Below are positions 41,701 through 50,345 of a stretch of 64,000 nucleotides of DNA, in pieces. The notes beneath the pieces were generated by a model, which searched no databases, had not been told where the DNA came from, and worked only from the letters and a program-made list of their open reading frames with translations. The stretch is taken from positions 1 through 64,000 of the forward strand of contig JAIXYK010000037.1 in NCBI GenBank assembly GCA_027490225.1. Reading direction: 5' to 3'. How positions within the stretch are numbered: the stretch's first letter is position 1; each line of letters opens with the position of its first letter. The stretch is from Bacteroidota bacterium. GTDB lineage: Bacteria; Bacteroidota; Bacteroidia; M30B66. A program made the position numbers and the translations under genes.

Positions 41701-43856
41701 AACCGTTAGCCTTACAAAATACAATTCAAACTACTGATGTTCGTTGTTTTGGTGAGAACTCAGGTTCTGCTATTGCTAATGTTTCTGGAGGAACAGCTCC
41801 TTATTATTACACTTGGAACCAAATACCTGGCAACGATACATTAAATTTTATACAAACAGGAAATTACACAATTACTGTTTTAGATGCTTTTGGATGCAGT
41901 AGAACAGATTCTTTTGCTATTCAGCAACCAACATTATTGCAAGCATCTATTAATAAGACCAATGCAACTTGTGGATTGTCAAATGGAGTAATGCAAGTGT
42001 TTGTAAATGGAGGAATTGCTCCATATCAATTCGTTTGGAGCAACGGAATTCAGTTTAACCAAATAAACAATTTGCTTGCAGGAAATTATTCAGTTGAAAT
42101 ATCAGATGTAAATAATTGTTTGGTTTCTTTAAGTGATACAATAGTAGATCCGGGACCTCCATTAATCGATACCCTTAGTATTCAGAATGTTGATTGCTTT
42201 GGGAATTCAACTGGATCTGTACAAGTTTTAGCTACTGGTGGAATTGGTAATAAATCCTTTACTTGGAATAATGGAGTAAATTCAAGCATTTTAATCAATC
42301 AGATTGCTGGTGTTTATACAGTAATTGCGCAAGACCAGATAGGCTGCAGAGATACTTTGAGCATTGAATTAACTGAACCTTCTAAACTAGAAACAATAAC
42401 TTCAACTGCAATGTCTAATTGCTTTGGAAGTGCAACAGGACAAGCAAATGTGGAAGCCTTCGGTGGAACCGCACCATACACATATTATTGGAATCAAAAT
42501 CAAAATCAACAATCATTTTTAACCCAGATTATCGCTGGATTGTACACCGTATCTGTAACAGATGCCAATGGTTGTTACACAATTGATACTGCAATTGTAA
42601 ACCAGCCGCCTGTTTTACAATTAGATTTAACAACAAGTCCTGCAATCTGTTATGGGCAAGCTTCAGGAACAGCTAATGCAGTAGTTTCAGGAGGTATTCC
42701 ACCTTATATTTTGAGCTGGAACAATGGAAATGTAAATCCATATATTGACAATTTGCTTGCTGGAAACTACAATATAGTGGCATCAGATTCAAATGGATGT
42801 ACTATAAGCCAAGCTGTTGAAGTGACCCAACCTTTACCACTTAATGGACTTGTTTCTGGCGATGTTGCAGCTTGTAAAGGTAATTCTATTCAACTTTTAG
42901 TTTCTGGCGAAGGAGGAACATATCCATATTCTTACTTATGGGAAAACGGTGATGTTAATTCAAACACGATTATTACTCCAGATAGTTCTGGTTTTGCGAT
43001 GGTTATTACTACAGATGCCAACGGATGCATAGATACAAGTAGCAGACAGTACCGTATTTTTGAATTGCCAATAGTTGAAATTGTTTCTCAAGACACTTCA
43101 TTGTGCGCAGGTCAATGTATCAACTTAAGAGCTGCAGATGTATCTGGAGGTCAATTTTCATGGGAGTTCTTAAATAATGGAAGTATTATCGGTCAAACAG
43201 CTGAATTTTGCAGCAATACCGTAGGTAATTATGATATTTATATAGAGGTAACAGATATCAATAGTTGTTTTAACAGTCTCTTGCTACCAGGTTACATTCA
43301 AGTAAACCCTAATCCAATTGTTGATTTTGAGCCAGACAAAAGAACAGTTCCTTTGTTAGATGCGTTTATAAAATTTGATAATAATTCAATTGGAGCTTCA
43401 ACTTATTTGTGGGATTTAGATCCAGATGTTTCTGGAGATGAATCAACACTTCAATATCCAAATCACCAGTACGTAGAAGTAGGTTCTTATGAAGTTACTT
43501 TAACTGGTACAAATGAATTTGGCTGTAGTGCAACAATTTCAAGATTTGTTGATGTACTTGCAGATTTTGCAGTGTATATTCCAAATGCATTTACACCGAA
43601 TGGAGACGGATTAAATGATACATTTCAACCAAACGGTGTGGGAATCGACCCTTCCGATTATCTCATGCAGATTTATGACCGTTGGGGAAAACTGCTGTTC
43701 GAAACAGATATCTATTCTAAAGGTTGGGACGGAACAATTGAAAATGCTTACGGTGAATCTGAGCAGTCAGGAAATGTTTATGTTTACAAGATGCGCATAA
43801 AAGACTTCAGAGGCGATTACCATAAATTTAATGGAACTGCTACTCTGGTGCGTTAA
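35748..43856 (+). CDS. Giant SprB-repeat adhesin with PKD domains and gliding-motility-associated CHU_C domain (2702 aa, TTG start)
   Basis: N-terminal NNWFFGGNAGVTF..., about 24 SprB-type repeats (VTC.GG.NGTAT...YSW..G...A..LPAGNYTVTVTDANGC), C-terminal VYIPNAFTPNGDGLNDTF...YDRWGKLLFET...GWDGT...GNVYVYKM. Confidence 0.93.
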   Translation: MKSFYNFLFNIILQKSKVSLLVFICLINSSIALAQGETNNWFFGGNAGVTFSGGAPVSLPNGALISGEGVSSISNAAGNLLIYTDGTTVYDRNDNIMPNGNGLFGGNSSSQSAVIIRRPGSNTIYYVFTVAQAALAEGICYSTVNMTLNGGFGDIVNATKNTPLISPSTEKLSAVKHCNGRDVWVIGHGYNNSTFHAWLVTPAGVNAVPVNSVSGSDHGTSVIGCLKVSPDGKRLALAVYEVGGTQYIEVFDFNNNTGVVSNPRRFNYGDDCYGIEFSPNSELLYYTASANTSASDIKVYQMDVCETTQANMAASAQIIGASSAGFIRSLQLGPDGKLYFTRFGQSWIGVIPSPNTPGIGCGFNVNGVALSPGTTCRAGLPNFNQSLFEVEEDFTYTQNCLNATFSSQIIIDEATCNDPVVQTLWNFGEPSSGAANTSTSNNPSHTYANPGTYTVRLILNYSCKKDTLYEVLNVNCGPQVTLNDTAICSGTCGTINSSVIGGTPGYTYSWSPNIGSGPGPFSVCPLATTNYIVTVTDATGLIDRDTATVTVSSVPVPTFTYDHVNCFGGTDGDVTALATGAGGPFNYSWNTTPVTNNAALINVAAGTYQVTVRNAANCTRTANATITQPTALTLTVNKTNTGCGVPTGTATASPSGGTAPYVVTWNSTPAQTGLTANALPAGNFIATVTDANGCIQTQAFTINSSSGPTLNLTASTNVTCNGGTNGTATVVASAGATPYTYSWSTGQTTSAVNNLPAGNHTATVTDNNGCSTSVPVVITSPAAIQIQTSITTASCGLANGSATALASGGAPTYTYSWNTTPVQNTATANNIIAGNYTVTATDANGCSSTATAIVTGTSNPTITISKTDVTCFGGNNGTATATIGAGTAPYSVTWSNAATGLTVSNLIAGNYSATVTDVAGCSATANFTITQPTAISLATSSTAATCGSSNGSATVVISGGTGPFSTQWNTSPVSSGLSINNIPAGTYILTVSDNNSCTANTTVAVSNSSGPTLNLTASTSVTCNGGTNGTATVVASAGATPYTYSWSTGQTTATVNNLPAGNHTATVTDNNGCSTSVPVVITSPAAIQIQTSITTASCGLANGSATALASGGAPTYTYSWNTTPVQNTATANNIIAGNYTVTATDANGCSETATATVTGTSNPTITISKTDVTCFGGNNGTASATIGAGTAPFTVTWSNAATGLAVSNLTAGNYSATVTDATGCSANDLAVIAEPNQITTQVNITDAACGTATGRADLIINGGTAPYAISWNSLPIQNGISLTNVQAGLYTAQITDANACTLNVNAQVNNLSGPQLTLVSNNNVSCFGGNDGAIEVSVSGGQAPLSLSWNSGQNSTSISSLIAGTYTATLTDAIGCSTSLSIILSEPIALQAAVSTTPTTCGNNNGTANAQITGGVIPYMYNWNNTGIGSSSVSNLAAGNQQLVISDANGCSINENFTISALVPPSVNISIDNNISCPGGSNGSLSATVIQGEAPFIYNWSNGNSNTVILNLNQGNYSVSVTDNNGCIANDAVQLNAPSPWSNFIIPQASTCGNNNGSALLLLNGATSPYSVVWSNGQTLPNAINLAAGNYSVAITDANGCTKNEQTTIFDIGGLSVVLNQTQQISCFGFNDAEISATGNGGVPPYSYSWSNGQNSNIATSISAGNISCTITDANGCSTTSSISISEPQAISATFNTQHTSCNLNNGATTINVSGGTAPYFYNWQNGNATNTLFSLAPGQVTCVVSDINGCSTNFTENINASTGISASLNIDQAISCFQGSNGIVSVIGNNTLSALWSNGTTGLVNNNLSSGNYNVRLTDANACIDTLYIVLNEPAAISTSFTNSAAVCLLSNGSSILTISGGTSPYTSVWNNGISGLVNNSLLPGNQSVLITDANGCTLNATTSIPQVFPLNIDSVQVTPSNCFGEANGIATTIVSGNTGNVQWNWSNGAENLAINDSLMAGNYSVSISDEAGCNDTQSFIITQPLALQNTIQTTDVRCFGENSGSAIANVSGGTAPYYYTWNQIPGNDTLNFIQTGNYTITVLDAFGCSRTDSFAIQQPTLLQASINKTNATCGLSNGVMQVFVNGGIAPYQFVWSNGIQFNQINNLLAGNYSVEISDVNNCLVSLSDTIVDPGPPLIDTLSIQNVDCFGNSTGSVQVLATGGIGNKSFTWNNGVNSSILINQIAGVYTVIAQDQIGCRDTLSIELTEPSKLETITSTAMSNCFGSATGQANVEAFGGTAPYTYYWNQNQNQQSFLTQIIAGLYTVSVTDANGCYTIDTAIVNQPPVLQLDLTTSPAICYGQASGTANAVVSGGIPPYILSWNNGNVNPYIDNLLAGNYNIVASDSNGCTISQAVEVTQPLPLNGLVSGDVAACKGNSIQLLVSGEGGTYPYSYLWENGDVNSNTIITPDSSGFAMVITTDANGCIDTSSRQYRIFELPIVEIVSQDTSLCAGQCINLRAADVSGGQFSWEFLNNGSIIGQTAEFCSNTVGNYDIYIEVTDINSCFNSLLLPGYIQVNPNPIVDFEPDKRTVPLLDAFIKFDNNSIGASTYLWDLDPDVSGDESTLQYPNHQYVEVGSYEVTLTGTNEFGCSATISRFVDVLADFAVYIPNAFTPNGDGLNDTFQPNGVGIDPSDYLMQIYDRWGKLLFETDIYSKGWDGTIENAYGESEQSGNVYVYKMRIKDFRGDYHKFNGTATLVR
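37860..39420 (+). repeat. Tandem internal duplication in the adhesin, period ~909 bp
   Basis: Segment from ~37867 (ggtccaacattaaacctaacagcttcaaca...) recurs nearly identically at ~38776. Confidence 0.85.
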
Positions 43857-44376
43857 TGTATTGCTGATTTAAAGCATACATCACAATACCAGCACATACA
43901 GAAATATTAAACGAATGCTTGGTTCCAAATTGCGGTATTTCTAAAGCAACATTGCTATAAGGTAAAACTTCTTCGCTCACCCCTTTAACTTCATTTCCAA
44001 AAACTAAAACGATTGGCTCATCGGGATATATAAACTGGTTCAAAGGAATACTATTGCTAGTTTGCTCTATAATCACAATTTTATATCCTTCAGAAATCGA
44101 AGCTTTTATAGCCTCTTCAACTTTTGCAAAATATTTCCAGCTAACAGTTTCTGTGGCTCCTAATGCTGTTTTATGGATTTCAGGATGAGGAGGTTGTGCC
44201 GAAATACCACATAAACAGATTTCTTCCACTAAAAAGGCATCAGCTGTTCTAAAAACCGAACCTATGTTGTGTAAGCTGCGCACATTATCTAATAAAATAC
44301 GGACAGGCCATTTTTTACTCGATTTAAATTCTTCGATGTGCTTTCGGTTTAATTCTGTAATGTGTAACTTTCGCAT
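43840..44376 (-). CDS. TrmH/SpoU family RNA 2'-O-methyltransferase
   Basis: RILLDNVRSLHNIGSVFRTADAF, VLVFGNEVKGVS, HSFNISVCAGIVMY. Start chosen at MRKLHITELNRK. Confidence 0.9.
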   Translation of the reverse strand: MRKLHITELNRKHIEEFKSSKKWPVRILLDNVRSLHNIGSVFRTADAFLVEEICLCGISAQPPHPEIHKTALGATETVSWKYFAKVEEAIKASISEGYKIVIIEQTSNSIPLNQFIYPDEPIVLVFGNEVKGVSEEVLPYSNVALEIPQFGTKHSFNISVCAGIVMYALNQQYINAPE

Positions 44377-44410
44377 GGTAAAATTTGAGCCAAAATAATC
44401 TAAAATTGTA

Positions 44411-47035
44411 TTGAAAGCAGCAAAACCAATAGTAAATAATGTGGTGGAAACACCATTAATGAAACAGTATAACACCATTAAGGCAAAGTATCCGGATGCT
44501 TTACTCTTGTTTCGTGTCGGAGATTTTTATGAAACCTTTGGTGAAGACGCCATCAAAGCGGCAGGCATTTTAGGAATTGTCCTTACCCGCAGAGCTAATG
44601 GTGCAGCAGCTTATATAGAACTCGCAGGTTTCCCTCATCACTCACTCGATAATTATTTACCAAAACTAGTAAGAGCTGGCTACAGAGTTGCCATTTGCGA
44701 CCAATTAGAAGATCCTAAATTAACCAAAACAATTGTAAAACGTGGTGTCACAGAGTTAGTTACTCCAGGTCTTTCTTCTACCGATAAACTGCTGGACCAC
44801 AAAAGCAATAACTTTCTGGCTGCTTTGCATATTCAGCAAGACCAAGCTGGAATAGCTTTTTTAGACCATTCAACTGGCGAATTTTTAGTGGCACAAGGAA
44901 GTTTAAATTATGCTGAAAAACTCATTCAAAACTTTCAACCCGGAGAAATCTTAATAGCTAAAAGTCAGTTAAAAGAATTCAACGAAAAATTAGGCGAACG
45001 TTTTTTTACCTATGCTTTAGATGAATGGATTTTCCAGAATGATTTTGCTGAAGATCTCCTCAACAAACAATTTGATACCCGTTCATTAAAAGGTTTTGGA
45101 ATTGAAAAACTAAACCATGCAATTATTGCTGCAGGCGCATGTTTGCATTATTTAAACGAAACCAACCACAATAAAACCGCTCATATTACTGCCATTTCTC
45201 GAATTGAAGAAGATCGCTTTATGTGGCTCGATGGTTTTAGTGTGCGCAATTTAGAGCTGTTTCAAAATACAGGAGAACAAGGAATCACCTTATTTGATGT
45301 GCTCAACAAAACGCTCACTCCAATGGGCGCAAGAACATTAAAACGTTGGCTAGCATTACCGCTCAAAGATTTAAGAACTATTCAAGAACGCATTCATCTG
45401 GTTGCACTATTAAAAGAAACACCAGAACTTTCAGCAGCGCTTTCAGAACAACTCAAAATTATTGGCGATTTAGAAAGGTTGATAGCCAAAGTTGCAGTTC
45501 AACGCATCAATCCGCGTGAATTATTCCAATTAAAACGTGCCCTTTTTGCCATTGCACCGGTCAAAGAAATGTGCCTTGCTTCTTCTAACAGAATGATGCA
45601 AACCATTGGAGAACAACTCAATCCTTGTAATCTAATTAGCAGCCGAATTGAAAAAGAACTGAGTGCTGATCCTCCAAATCAATTGCAAAAAGGTGATGTT
45701 ATAGCACGAGGTGTAGACGCTGAATTAGACGAACTTCGAGATATTAAAAATGTTGGGAAAGAATATCTAATCAGCATTCAACAAAGAGAAACAGAAATTA
45801 CAGGAATATCTTCCCTGAAAGTTGGTTTCAATAACGTATTTGGATATTACCTAGAAGTAACCAATGCCCATAAAGATAAGGTTCCCCAAGAATGGATTCG
45901 AAAACAAACGCTGGTTAACGCTGAAAGATACATTACGCCTGAAATAAAAGTTTTTGAAGAGAAAATTCTAGGAGCGGAAGACAAAATTGCATCCATTGAA
46001 TTCAGACTGTATTCTGAACTGGTTGCTGGACTTAACGATTATATTGTTGCCATTCAGCTAAATGCAGCTTTACTTGCCCAACTCGATTGTTTGTTGGGCT
46101 TTTCAGCAGTTGCTCAACAAAATAATTATTGTCAGCCATCTGTAAACGAAGGGTTTATTATCAATATCAAAGGTGGTCGTCATCCTGTTATTGAAAAACA
46201 ACTCAAAAACGGCGAGGAATATGTGAGCAACGATGTGCTACTAGACCCCGACGAAACTCAAATTATGATGATTACCGGACCAAATATGTCTGGAAAATCG
46301 GCTTTGCTCCGTCAAACCGCGCTCATCACAATTATGGCTCAAATTGGCTCTTTTGTTCCAGCCCAATCGGCAGAAATTGGGGTGGTTGATAAGATATTTA
46401 CACGTGTTGGCGCTTCCGACAATATTAGCAGTGGAGAATCTACATTCATGGTAGAAATGAATGAGACCTCTTCTATCATGAATAATCTTAGCAACCGAAG
46501 CCTTATTCTGCTCGACGAAATTGGTCGTGGCACCAGCACCTACGACGGCATTTCCATTGCATGGGCAATCGCTGAATTTTTACACGAACAGCCCGTAAAT
46601 AAAGCCAAAACGCTATTTGCAACGCATTATCATGAGCTCAACGATATGTCTGCAAAGTTTCCACACATTCGCAATTTCAACGTATCTGTCAAAGAAATCA
46701 ACCAAAAAGTAATTTTCCTAAGAAAACTTAAAGAAGGAGGTTCTAACCACAGTTTTGGAATTCACGTAGCTAAAATGGCAGGAATGCCTAAAAGAATTGT
46801 CGACAGAGCAACAGAAATTCTCAAAGAACTTGAAGTTTTACATCGTCAGGAAGGCGCAAATTCTTATGCTGTTCCCGAATCTGTTCAGAAAAATGTGCAG
46901 TTAAGCTTTTTCCAGCTCGATGATCCAACACTTTCGCAGATAAAGCTTCAGTTAGAACAAACAGATGTTAACAATTTAACACCTGTTGAAGCACTTATCA
47001 AACTCAATGAAATTAAAAGACTCCTTGGAAAATAA
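44411..47035 (+). CDS. mutS: DNA mismatch repair protein MutS (TTG start)
   Basis: [31 protein letters not shown]; Walker [39 protein letters not shown]. Confidence 0.97.
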   Translation: MKAAKPIVNNVVETPLMKQYNTIKAKYPDALLLFRVGDFYETFGEDAIKAAGILGIVLTRRANGAAAYIELAGFPHHSLDNYLPKLVRAGYRVAICDQLEDPKLTKTIVKRGVTELVTPGLSSTDKLLDHKSNNFLAALHIQQDQAGIAFLDHSTGEFLVAQGSLNYAEKLIQNFQPGEILIAKSQLKEFNEKLGERFFTYALDEWIFQNDFAEDLLNKQFDTRSLKGFGIEKLNHAIIAAGACLHYLNETNHNKTAHITAISRIEEDRFMWLDGFSVRNLELFQNTGEQGITLFDVLNKTLTPMGARTLKRWLALPLKDLRTIQERIHLVALLKETPELSAALSEQLKIIGDLERLIAKVAVQRINPRELFQLKRALFAIAPVKEMCLASSNRMMQTIGEQLNPCNLISSRIEKELSADPPNQLQKGDVIARGVDAELDELRDIKNVGKEYLISIQQRETEITGISSLKVGFNNVFGYYLEVTNAHKDKVPQEWIRKQTLVNAERYITPEIKVFEEKILGAEDKIASIEFRLYSELVAGLNDYIVAIQLNAALLAQLDCLLGFSAVAQQNNYCQPSVNEGFIINIKGGRHPVIEKQLKNGEEYVSNDVLLDPDETQIMMITGPNMSGKSALLRQTALITIMAQIGSFVPAQSAEIGVVDKIFTRVGASDNISSGESTFMVEMNETSSIMNNLSNRSLILLDEIGRGTSTYDGISIAWAIAEFLHEQPVNKAKTLFATHYHELNDMSAKFPHIRNFNVSVKEINQKVIFLRKLKEGGSNHSFGIHVAKMAGMPKRIVDRATEILKELEVLHRQEGANSYAVPESVQKNVQLSFFQLDDPTLSQIKLQLEQTDVNNLTPVEALIKLNEIKRLLGK

Positions 47036-47052
47036 TTTTTTTTCAAAAATAT

Positions 47053-47082
47053 TTTGATGACTAAAAATTTATGTTACTTTTG
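47053..47082 (+). promoter_or_regulatory. Bacteroidota promoter for tRNA-Gly: TTTG-N18-TACTTTTG
   Basis: TTTG at 47053-47056; TAnnTTTG at 47075-47082. Confidence 0.7.
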
Positions 47083-47100
47083 CTGCCCTCTTAAAACAAT

Positions 47101-47173
<73 letters not shown>

Positions 47174-47181
47174 CATAAATG

Positions 47182-47209
47182 AAGCAGTCTCCAAAGGGCT
47201 GCTTTTTTT
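47182..47209 (+). terminator. Intrinsic terminator after tRNA-Gly
   Basis: aagcag-tctccaaaggg-ctgctttttttg. Confidence 0.65.
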
Positions 47210-47393
47210 GTTCCCATAATTTTTTCTTCAACTTTAATTAGTTTATAAAAAAAATATGAATCTTCTGAAAACATTGTTATATTTGATGTGCAGCTAGTTT
47301 TGTTGATTGTACAGTTTGTTAAAAAATATACAATTTTCAAGACAAGTAGTTTATTACATTCAATTTTCGATAAATAGTAGAACTCAAAGTTAA

Positions 47394-48194
47394 ATGCAAC
47401 ACATCGATTACAGCGAAGAAATCTGGAAAGAGCTGAACTTTCCTTTCGAGCATATCAACAAAATTAAAGTTGAAGTTTCCAATTTTGGAAGAGTAAAAAC
47501 ATATACCAAATTTTGCCCCGAAGGCGGAATTGTAAATGGTTCCTTAGTTGGTGGTTACCCTGTAGTTAGGTTGAAATTTTTTAAAGAAAGAGATCCCGAA
47601 CTAACCAAGAAGTTCAAGTACCTGCGCAATCAAATTACAACCCTGGTGGCTTCCATCAATAGAATGAAAAAGCAGTTAGCAGCACTCCCGCAGCGCAACC
47701 AGGAATATTATGAGTTAAAAAAACAATATACCGAAGCCGATAGTCTAAGGCAAAGTATGGAAAAAAGCTACAAAAAAGAATACCGCGCTGATGAACTTAA
47801 AAGGACCTATAATTATGGAGGGCTCGTTCACCGTATGGTTGCTTTAAGTTTCGTAGAACCTGCATCAGAGTTGCATAACCTTGTATCACACAAAGACCAT
47901 GATAAAAGAAATAATCATGTTTCTAATTTGATCTGGTTGACCCGCGAAGAAAGTGCCATTCATCAAAAGAAAAGTCCAAACGTAATCCACGAAAAAGAGC
48001 AAAGAAAGTTTAAAGAGCGCAACGAAAATACCAAGGTATATAAGCTCACATCTACTAAAGTAATGCTCATTAAAAAGAAAATAAACCAAGGCATTTCTTT
48101 GCGTCAACTATCCAAAACATTCAAAGTTACCGAAACGCAACTGCTCAGAATAAAACGAGGCGAAAACTGGGGGCACGTTCCCGCAGCAACTTAG
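47394..48194 (+). CDS. NUMOD4-type / HNH endonuclease-like protein with C-terminal HTH
   Basis: EEIWKELNF...VEVSNFGRVKTYT (NUMOD4-like); GGLVHRMVALSF...LVSHKDHDKRNNHVSNLIWLTREES (HNH); MLIKKKINQGISLRQLSKTFKVTETQLLRIKRGENW (HTH). Confidence 0.8.
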   Translation: MQHIDYSEEIWKELNFPFEHINKIKVEVSNFGRVKTYTKFCPEGGIVNGSLVGGYPVVRLKFFKERDPELTKKFKYLRNQITTLVASINRMKKQLAALPQRNQEYYELKKQYTEADSLRQSMEKSYKKEYRADELKRTYNYGGLVHRMVALSFVEPASELHNLVSHKDHDKRNNHVSNLIWLTREESAIHQKKSPNVIHEKEQRKFKERNENTKVYKLTSTKVMLIKKKINQGISLRQLSKTFKVTETQLLRIKRGENWGHVPAAT

Positions 48195-48206
48195 GAAGCT
48201 ATTCTA

Positions 48207-48312
48207 ATTTTTTTATTGGGGCGCATGCCTTCCTACGGTCGGCACCAGGTTTTTCGCGCCACATGGTGGCTGCTTCAACCCTTTGCGCGGCTTCGCGTTA
48301 ACAGGATTCTTT
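48207..48312. repeat. GC-rich intergenic island, probably same family as 29.4 and 58.0 kb
   Basis: ggggcgcatgccttcctacggtcggcaccaggtttttcgcgcc... in an otherwise AT-rich context. Confidence 0.45.
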
Positions 48313-48339
48313 TAACTTTCAAGTAATATCCTTCAAAAA

Positions 48340-48383
48340 GAGGGTGTTTTTCACGTACATCTATGTGAAAAATATACTTTTTA
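48340..48383 (+). promoter_or_regulatory. Dyad element copy 1 upstream of small lipoprotein gene
   Basis: gagggtgTTTTTCACgtacatctatGTGAAAAAtatacttttta: 8-bp perfect inverted repeat with 10-bp spacer. Confidence 0.6.
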
Positions 48384-48420
48384 TTCAAATCGGCTTCGTT
48401 CATTTTTGTTGGTTTATAAA

Positions 48421-48663
48421 ATGAAAGTCATGAAAGTAAATCTTATACATTATTCCTGCTTATTTTTTGCTATTACACTCTTGTTTGCATGTGGAGGTAG
48501 CGAAGGAAACTTCAAAAAAAACCGAGTAGACAGCACTTATGTCGACAGTGTTTCAAAGGCAAGAATGTCGGAATTGCCTATTAAATATAGGGGAAATAAC
48601 ATTAAAGCTTTAAAAGGGGGTGTTTTTCACGGGACGGCCCAACGTGCAAAATATACTTTTTAG
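48421..48663 (+). CDS. Small lipoprotein
   Basis: MKVMKVNLIHYSCLFFAITLLFACGGSEG lipobox; the last ~15 codons are encoded by repeat copy 2. Confidence 0.55.
   Translation: MKVMKVNLIHYSCLFFAITLLFACGGSEGNFKKNRVDSTYVDSVSKARMSELPIKYRGNNIKALKGGVFHGTAQRAKYTF
48616..48662 (+). promoter_or_regulatory. Dyad element copy 2 upstream of 48713 lipoprotein gene
   Basis: gggggtgtttttcacgggacggcccaacgtgcaaaatatactttttag; shares gggtgtttttcacg and aaaatatacttttta with copy 1. Confidence 0.6.
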
Positions 48664-48712
48664 CTGTACACTTTTTGTTTCATCTTTGTGAAACACTTTA
48701 ACCCTAAAAATT

Positions 48713-49657
48713 ATGAAAATCAAATTTAAACTACTTACCACCATTTTGATTGCAAGTCAATTGGTGTTTTTTATTGTGCTGGCAGGTTGTGGTGAAAAGG
48801 GAGGGCATCCTAAATGCAATATTGTTGATGTTGATGTTTCTGGTCACGCAATTCAAATTTCAGAATTTTTTGATCAATCTGAAGCTTTTCAAAAAAAAAT
48901 AACTTATAACGATACAGAGATTGAAAGTGAAGCTAGTTTTTTAACACCTCAATTAGATACACTCAATTCAAATGCAATAACTGATTTATTAAATAGGTAT
49001 GCTAGTAGTATTGATTATAAAAGCGGAATTATTGGATTAAGGGTGTTTTTTACTTTAGATATAATTGATAAAAAAATTAAATTATACTATACGCCTGACA
49101 ATACAGAAGGGGTAGATGATTTAGGAAAAGGAGTATATGGATTTGTTTTTGGAAATAGATATGATAATGTTTTAGATTGTATTCAGAAGAGAGTTTCAAT
49201 TTACGAAGCTGTTAACGGAACATTAGTCGATATTTCAGATGATCAGAATAAGTTGACTTTAGCTAGGTTAAATTGGAACAACTATAAAAGTCAAATAATA
49301 TTTGATAAACGTGGACCATTTGGGGCAGATAGACAATTCGATATAAACGATGATGCAACTTCAGTGTTTTTTCCTCAAGAAGAATTTGAAGCTATTCGTT
49401 TAGCTAATTCAAGTTCAAACAAGCTTTATGTTGCATCTGGTTTAAAACCTTTTAGTTCAACATATCGGCACACAATTAATTTCGGAACAATTCATCCTCC
49501 AGTTGATTCTAGTAATAAAGAATTAACGGAAGAAGAAATAAGAGCATTTGTTGGTATGGCTGGAAATTTAGGTCAATTATGTCCTAGTAAATGCAAAGGT
49601 ATTAAAGCTAATAGAATTCCAGAAAACTCTTGTACTTTTAAGATTATAAAAGATTAA
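48713..49657 (+). CDS. Hypothetical lipoprotein
   Basis: Signal peptide with lipobox VLAGCGEKGG; no recognised domain. Confidence 0.7.
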   Translation: MKIKFKLLTTILIASQLVFFIVLAGCGEKGGHPKCNIVDVDVSGHAIQISEFFDQSEAFQKKITYNDTEIESEASFLTPQLDTLNSNAITDLLNRYASSIDYKSGIIGLRVFFTLDIIDKKIKLYYTPDNTEGVDDLGKGVYGFVFGNRYDNVLDCIQKRVSIYEAVNGTLVDISDDQNKLTLARLNWNNYKSQIIFDKRGPFGADRQFDINDDATSVFFPQEEFEAIRLANSSSNKLYVASGLKPFSSTYRHTINFGTIHPPVDSSNKELTEEEIRAFVGMAGNLGQLCPSKCKGIKANRIPENSCTFKIIKD

Positions 49658-49703
49658 AATTAGGAACAAACAGTTTATTTGAAGAACCCCAAAATTTAAC
49701 CCA

Positions 49704-50345
49704 ATGAAATTCTACCTTTTAAATTTTGGTCCTCAAATACTCACAATAATATTAGGATTAATAAGTATAAGGCGATTAACTTTACCGTATTGCCTTATAC
49801 TTTTCCAAATCTTATTCAGCGTTTTTACTGATTTTTTCGCCCTTCAATATTTAAATTTTCATGCATCAAATGAAATTGTCTATAACATTTATCTAATCAT
49901 CGAAACTGCTCTGTTAACCAGTGCTATATTTTATTCCATTCATTCAAATAATGTGAAGAAAATACTTGGAATAGCTTTAATTACTTATCTGTTTTCTGTG
50001 CTTTTGATATTCAGTAAATCTTCTTTCCTCCAAATAAATTACGAGTTATTAATTACTGGTTTTATCATCATTGCTTTTTCAAATCTATTTTACATCATCA
50101 ACCCCTCAACTGAAAAATCAATTTTAAAAAATCCATTTTTAATTTTTGCCATCTCTCATGTAATATATTTTTTAGGTGTAACTCCTTATTTCGTAGCACG
50201 CCAAATGATAATTACGGATAGTCCTGAAATGGAATATACTTTATTCAGTTACATCAATATGACATTAATGATAGTAAGATATTCCTTTTGTGCATTCGCC
50301 TTTTTTATTGTGCTGAGGAAAAACATTGCCCTTCAAGTATCATGA
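49704..50345 (+). CDS. Hypothetical integral membrane protein
   Basis: 213 aa, ~6-7 hydrophobic helices; ATGA overlap with the kinase gene. Confidence 0.75.
   Translation: MKFYLLNFGPQILTIILGLISIRRLTLPYCLILFQILFSVFTDFFALQYLNFHASNEIVYNIYLIIETALLTSAIFYSIHSNNVKKILGIALITYLFSVLLIFSKSSFLQINYELLITGFIIIAFSNLFYIINPSTEKSILKNPFLIFAISHVIYFLGVTPYFVARQMIITDSPEMEYTLFSYINMTLMIVRYSFCAFAFFIVLRKNIALQVS

Noticed and set aside
37430-42850. Regular repeats considered as CRISPR-like or minisatellite array
   Set aside because: They are in-frame protein repeats of ~75 aa, not short direct repeats with unique spacers; no cas genes.
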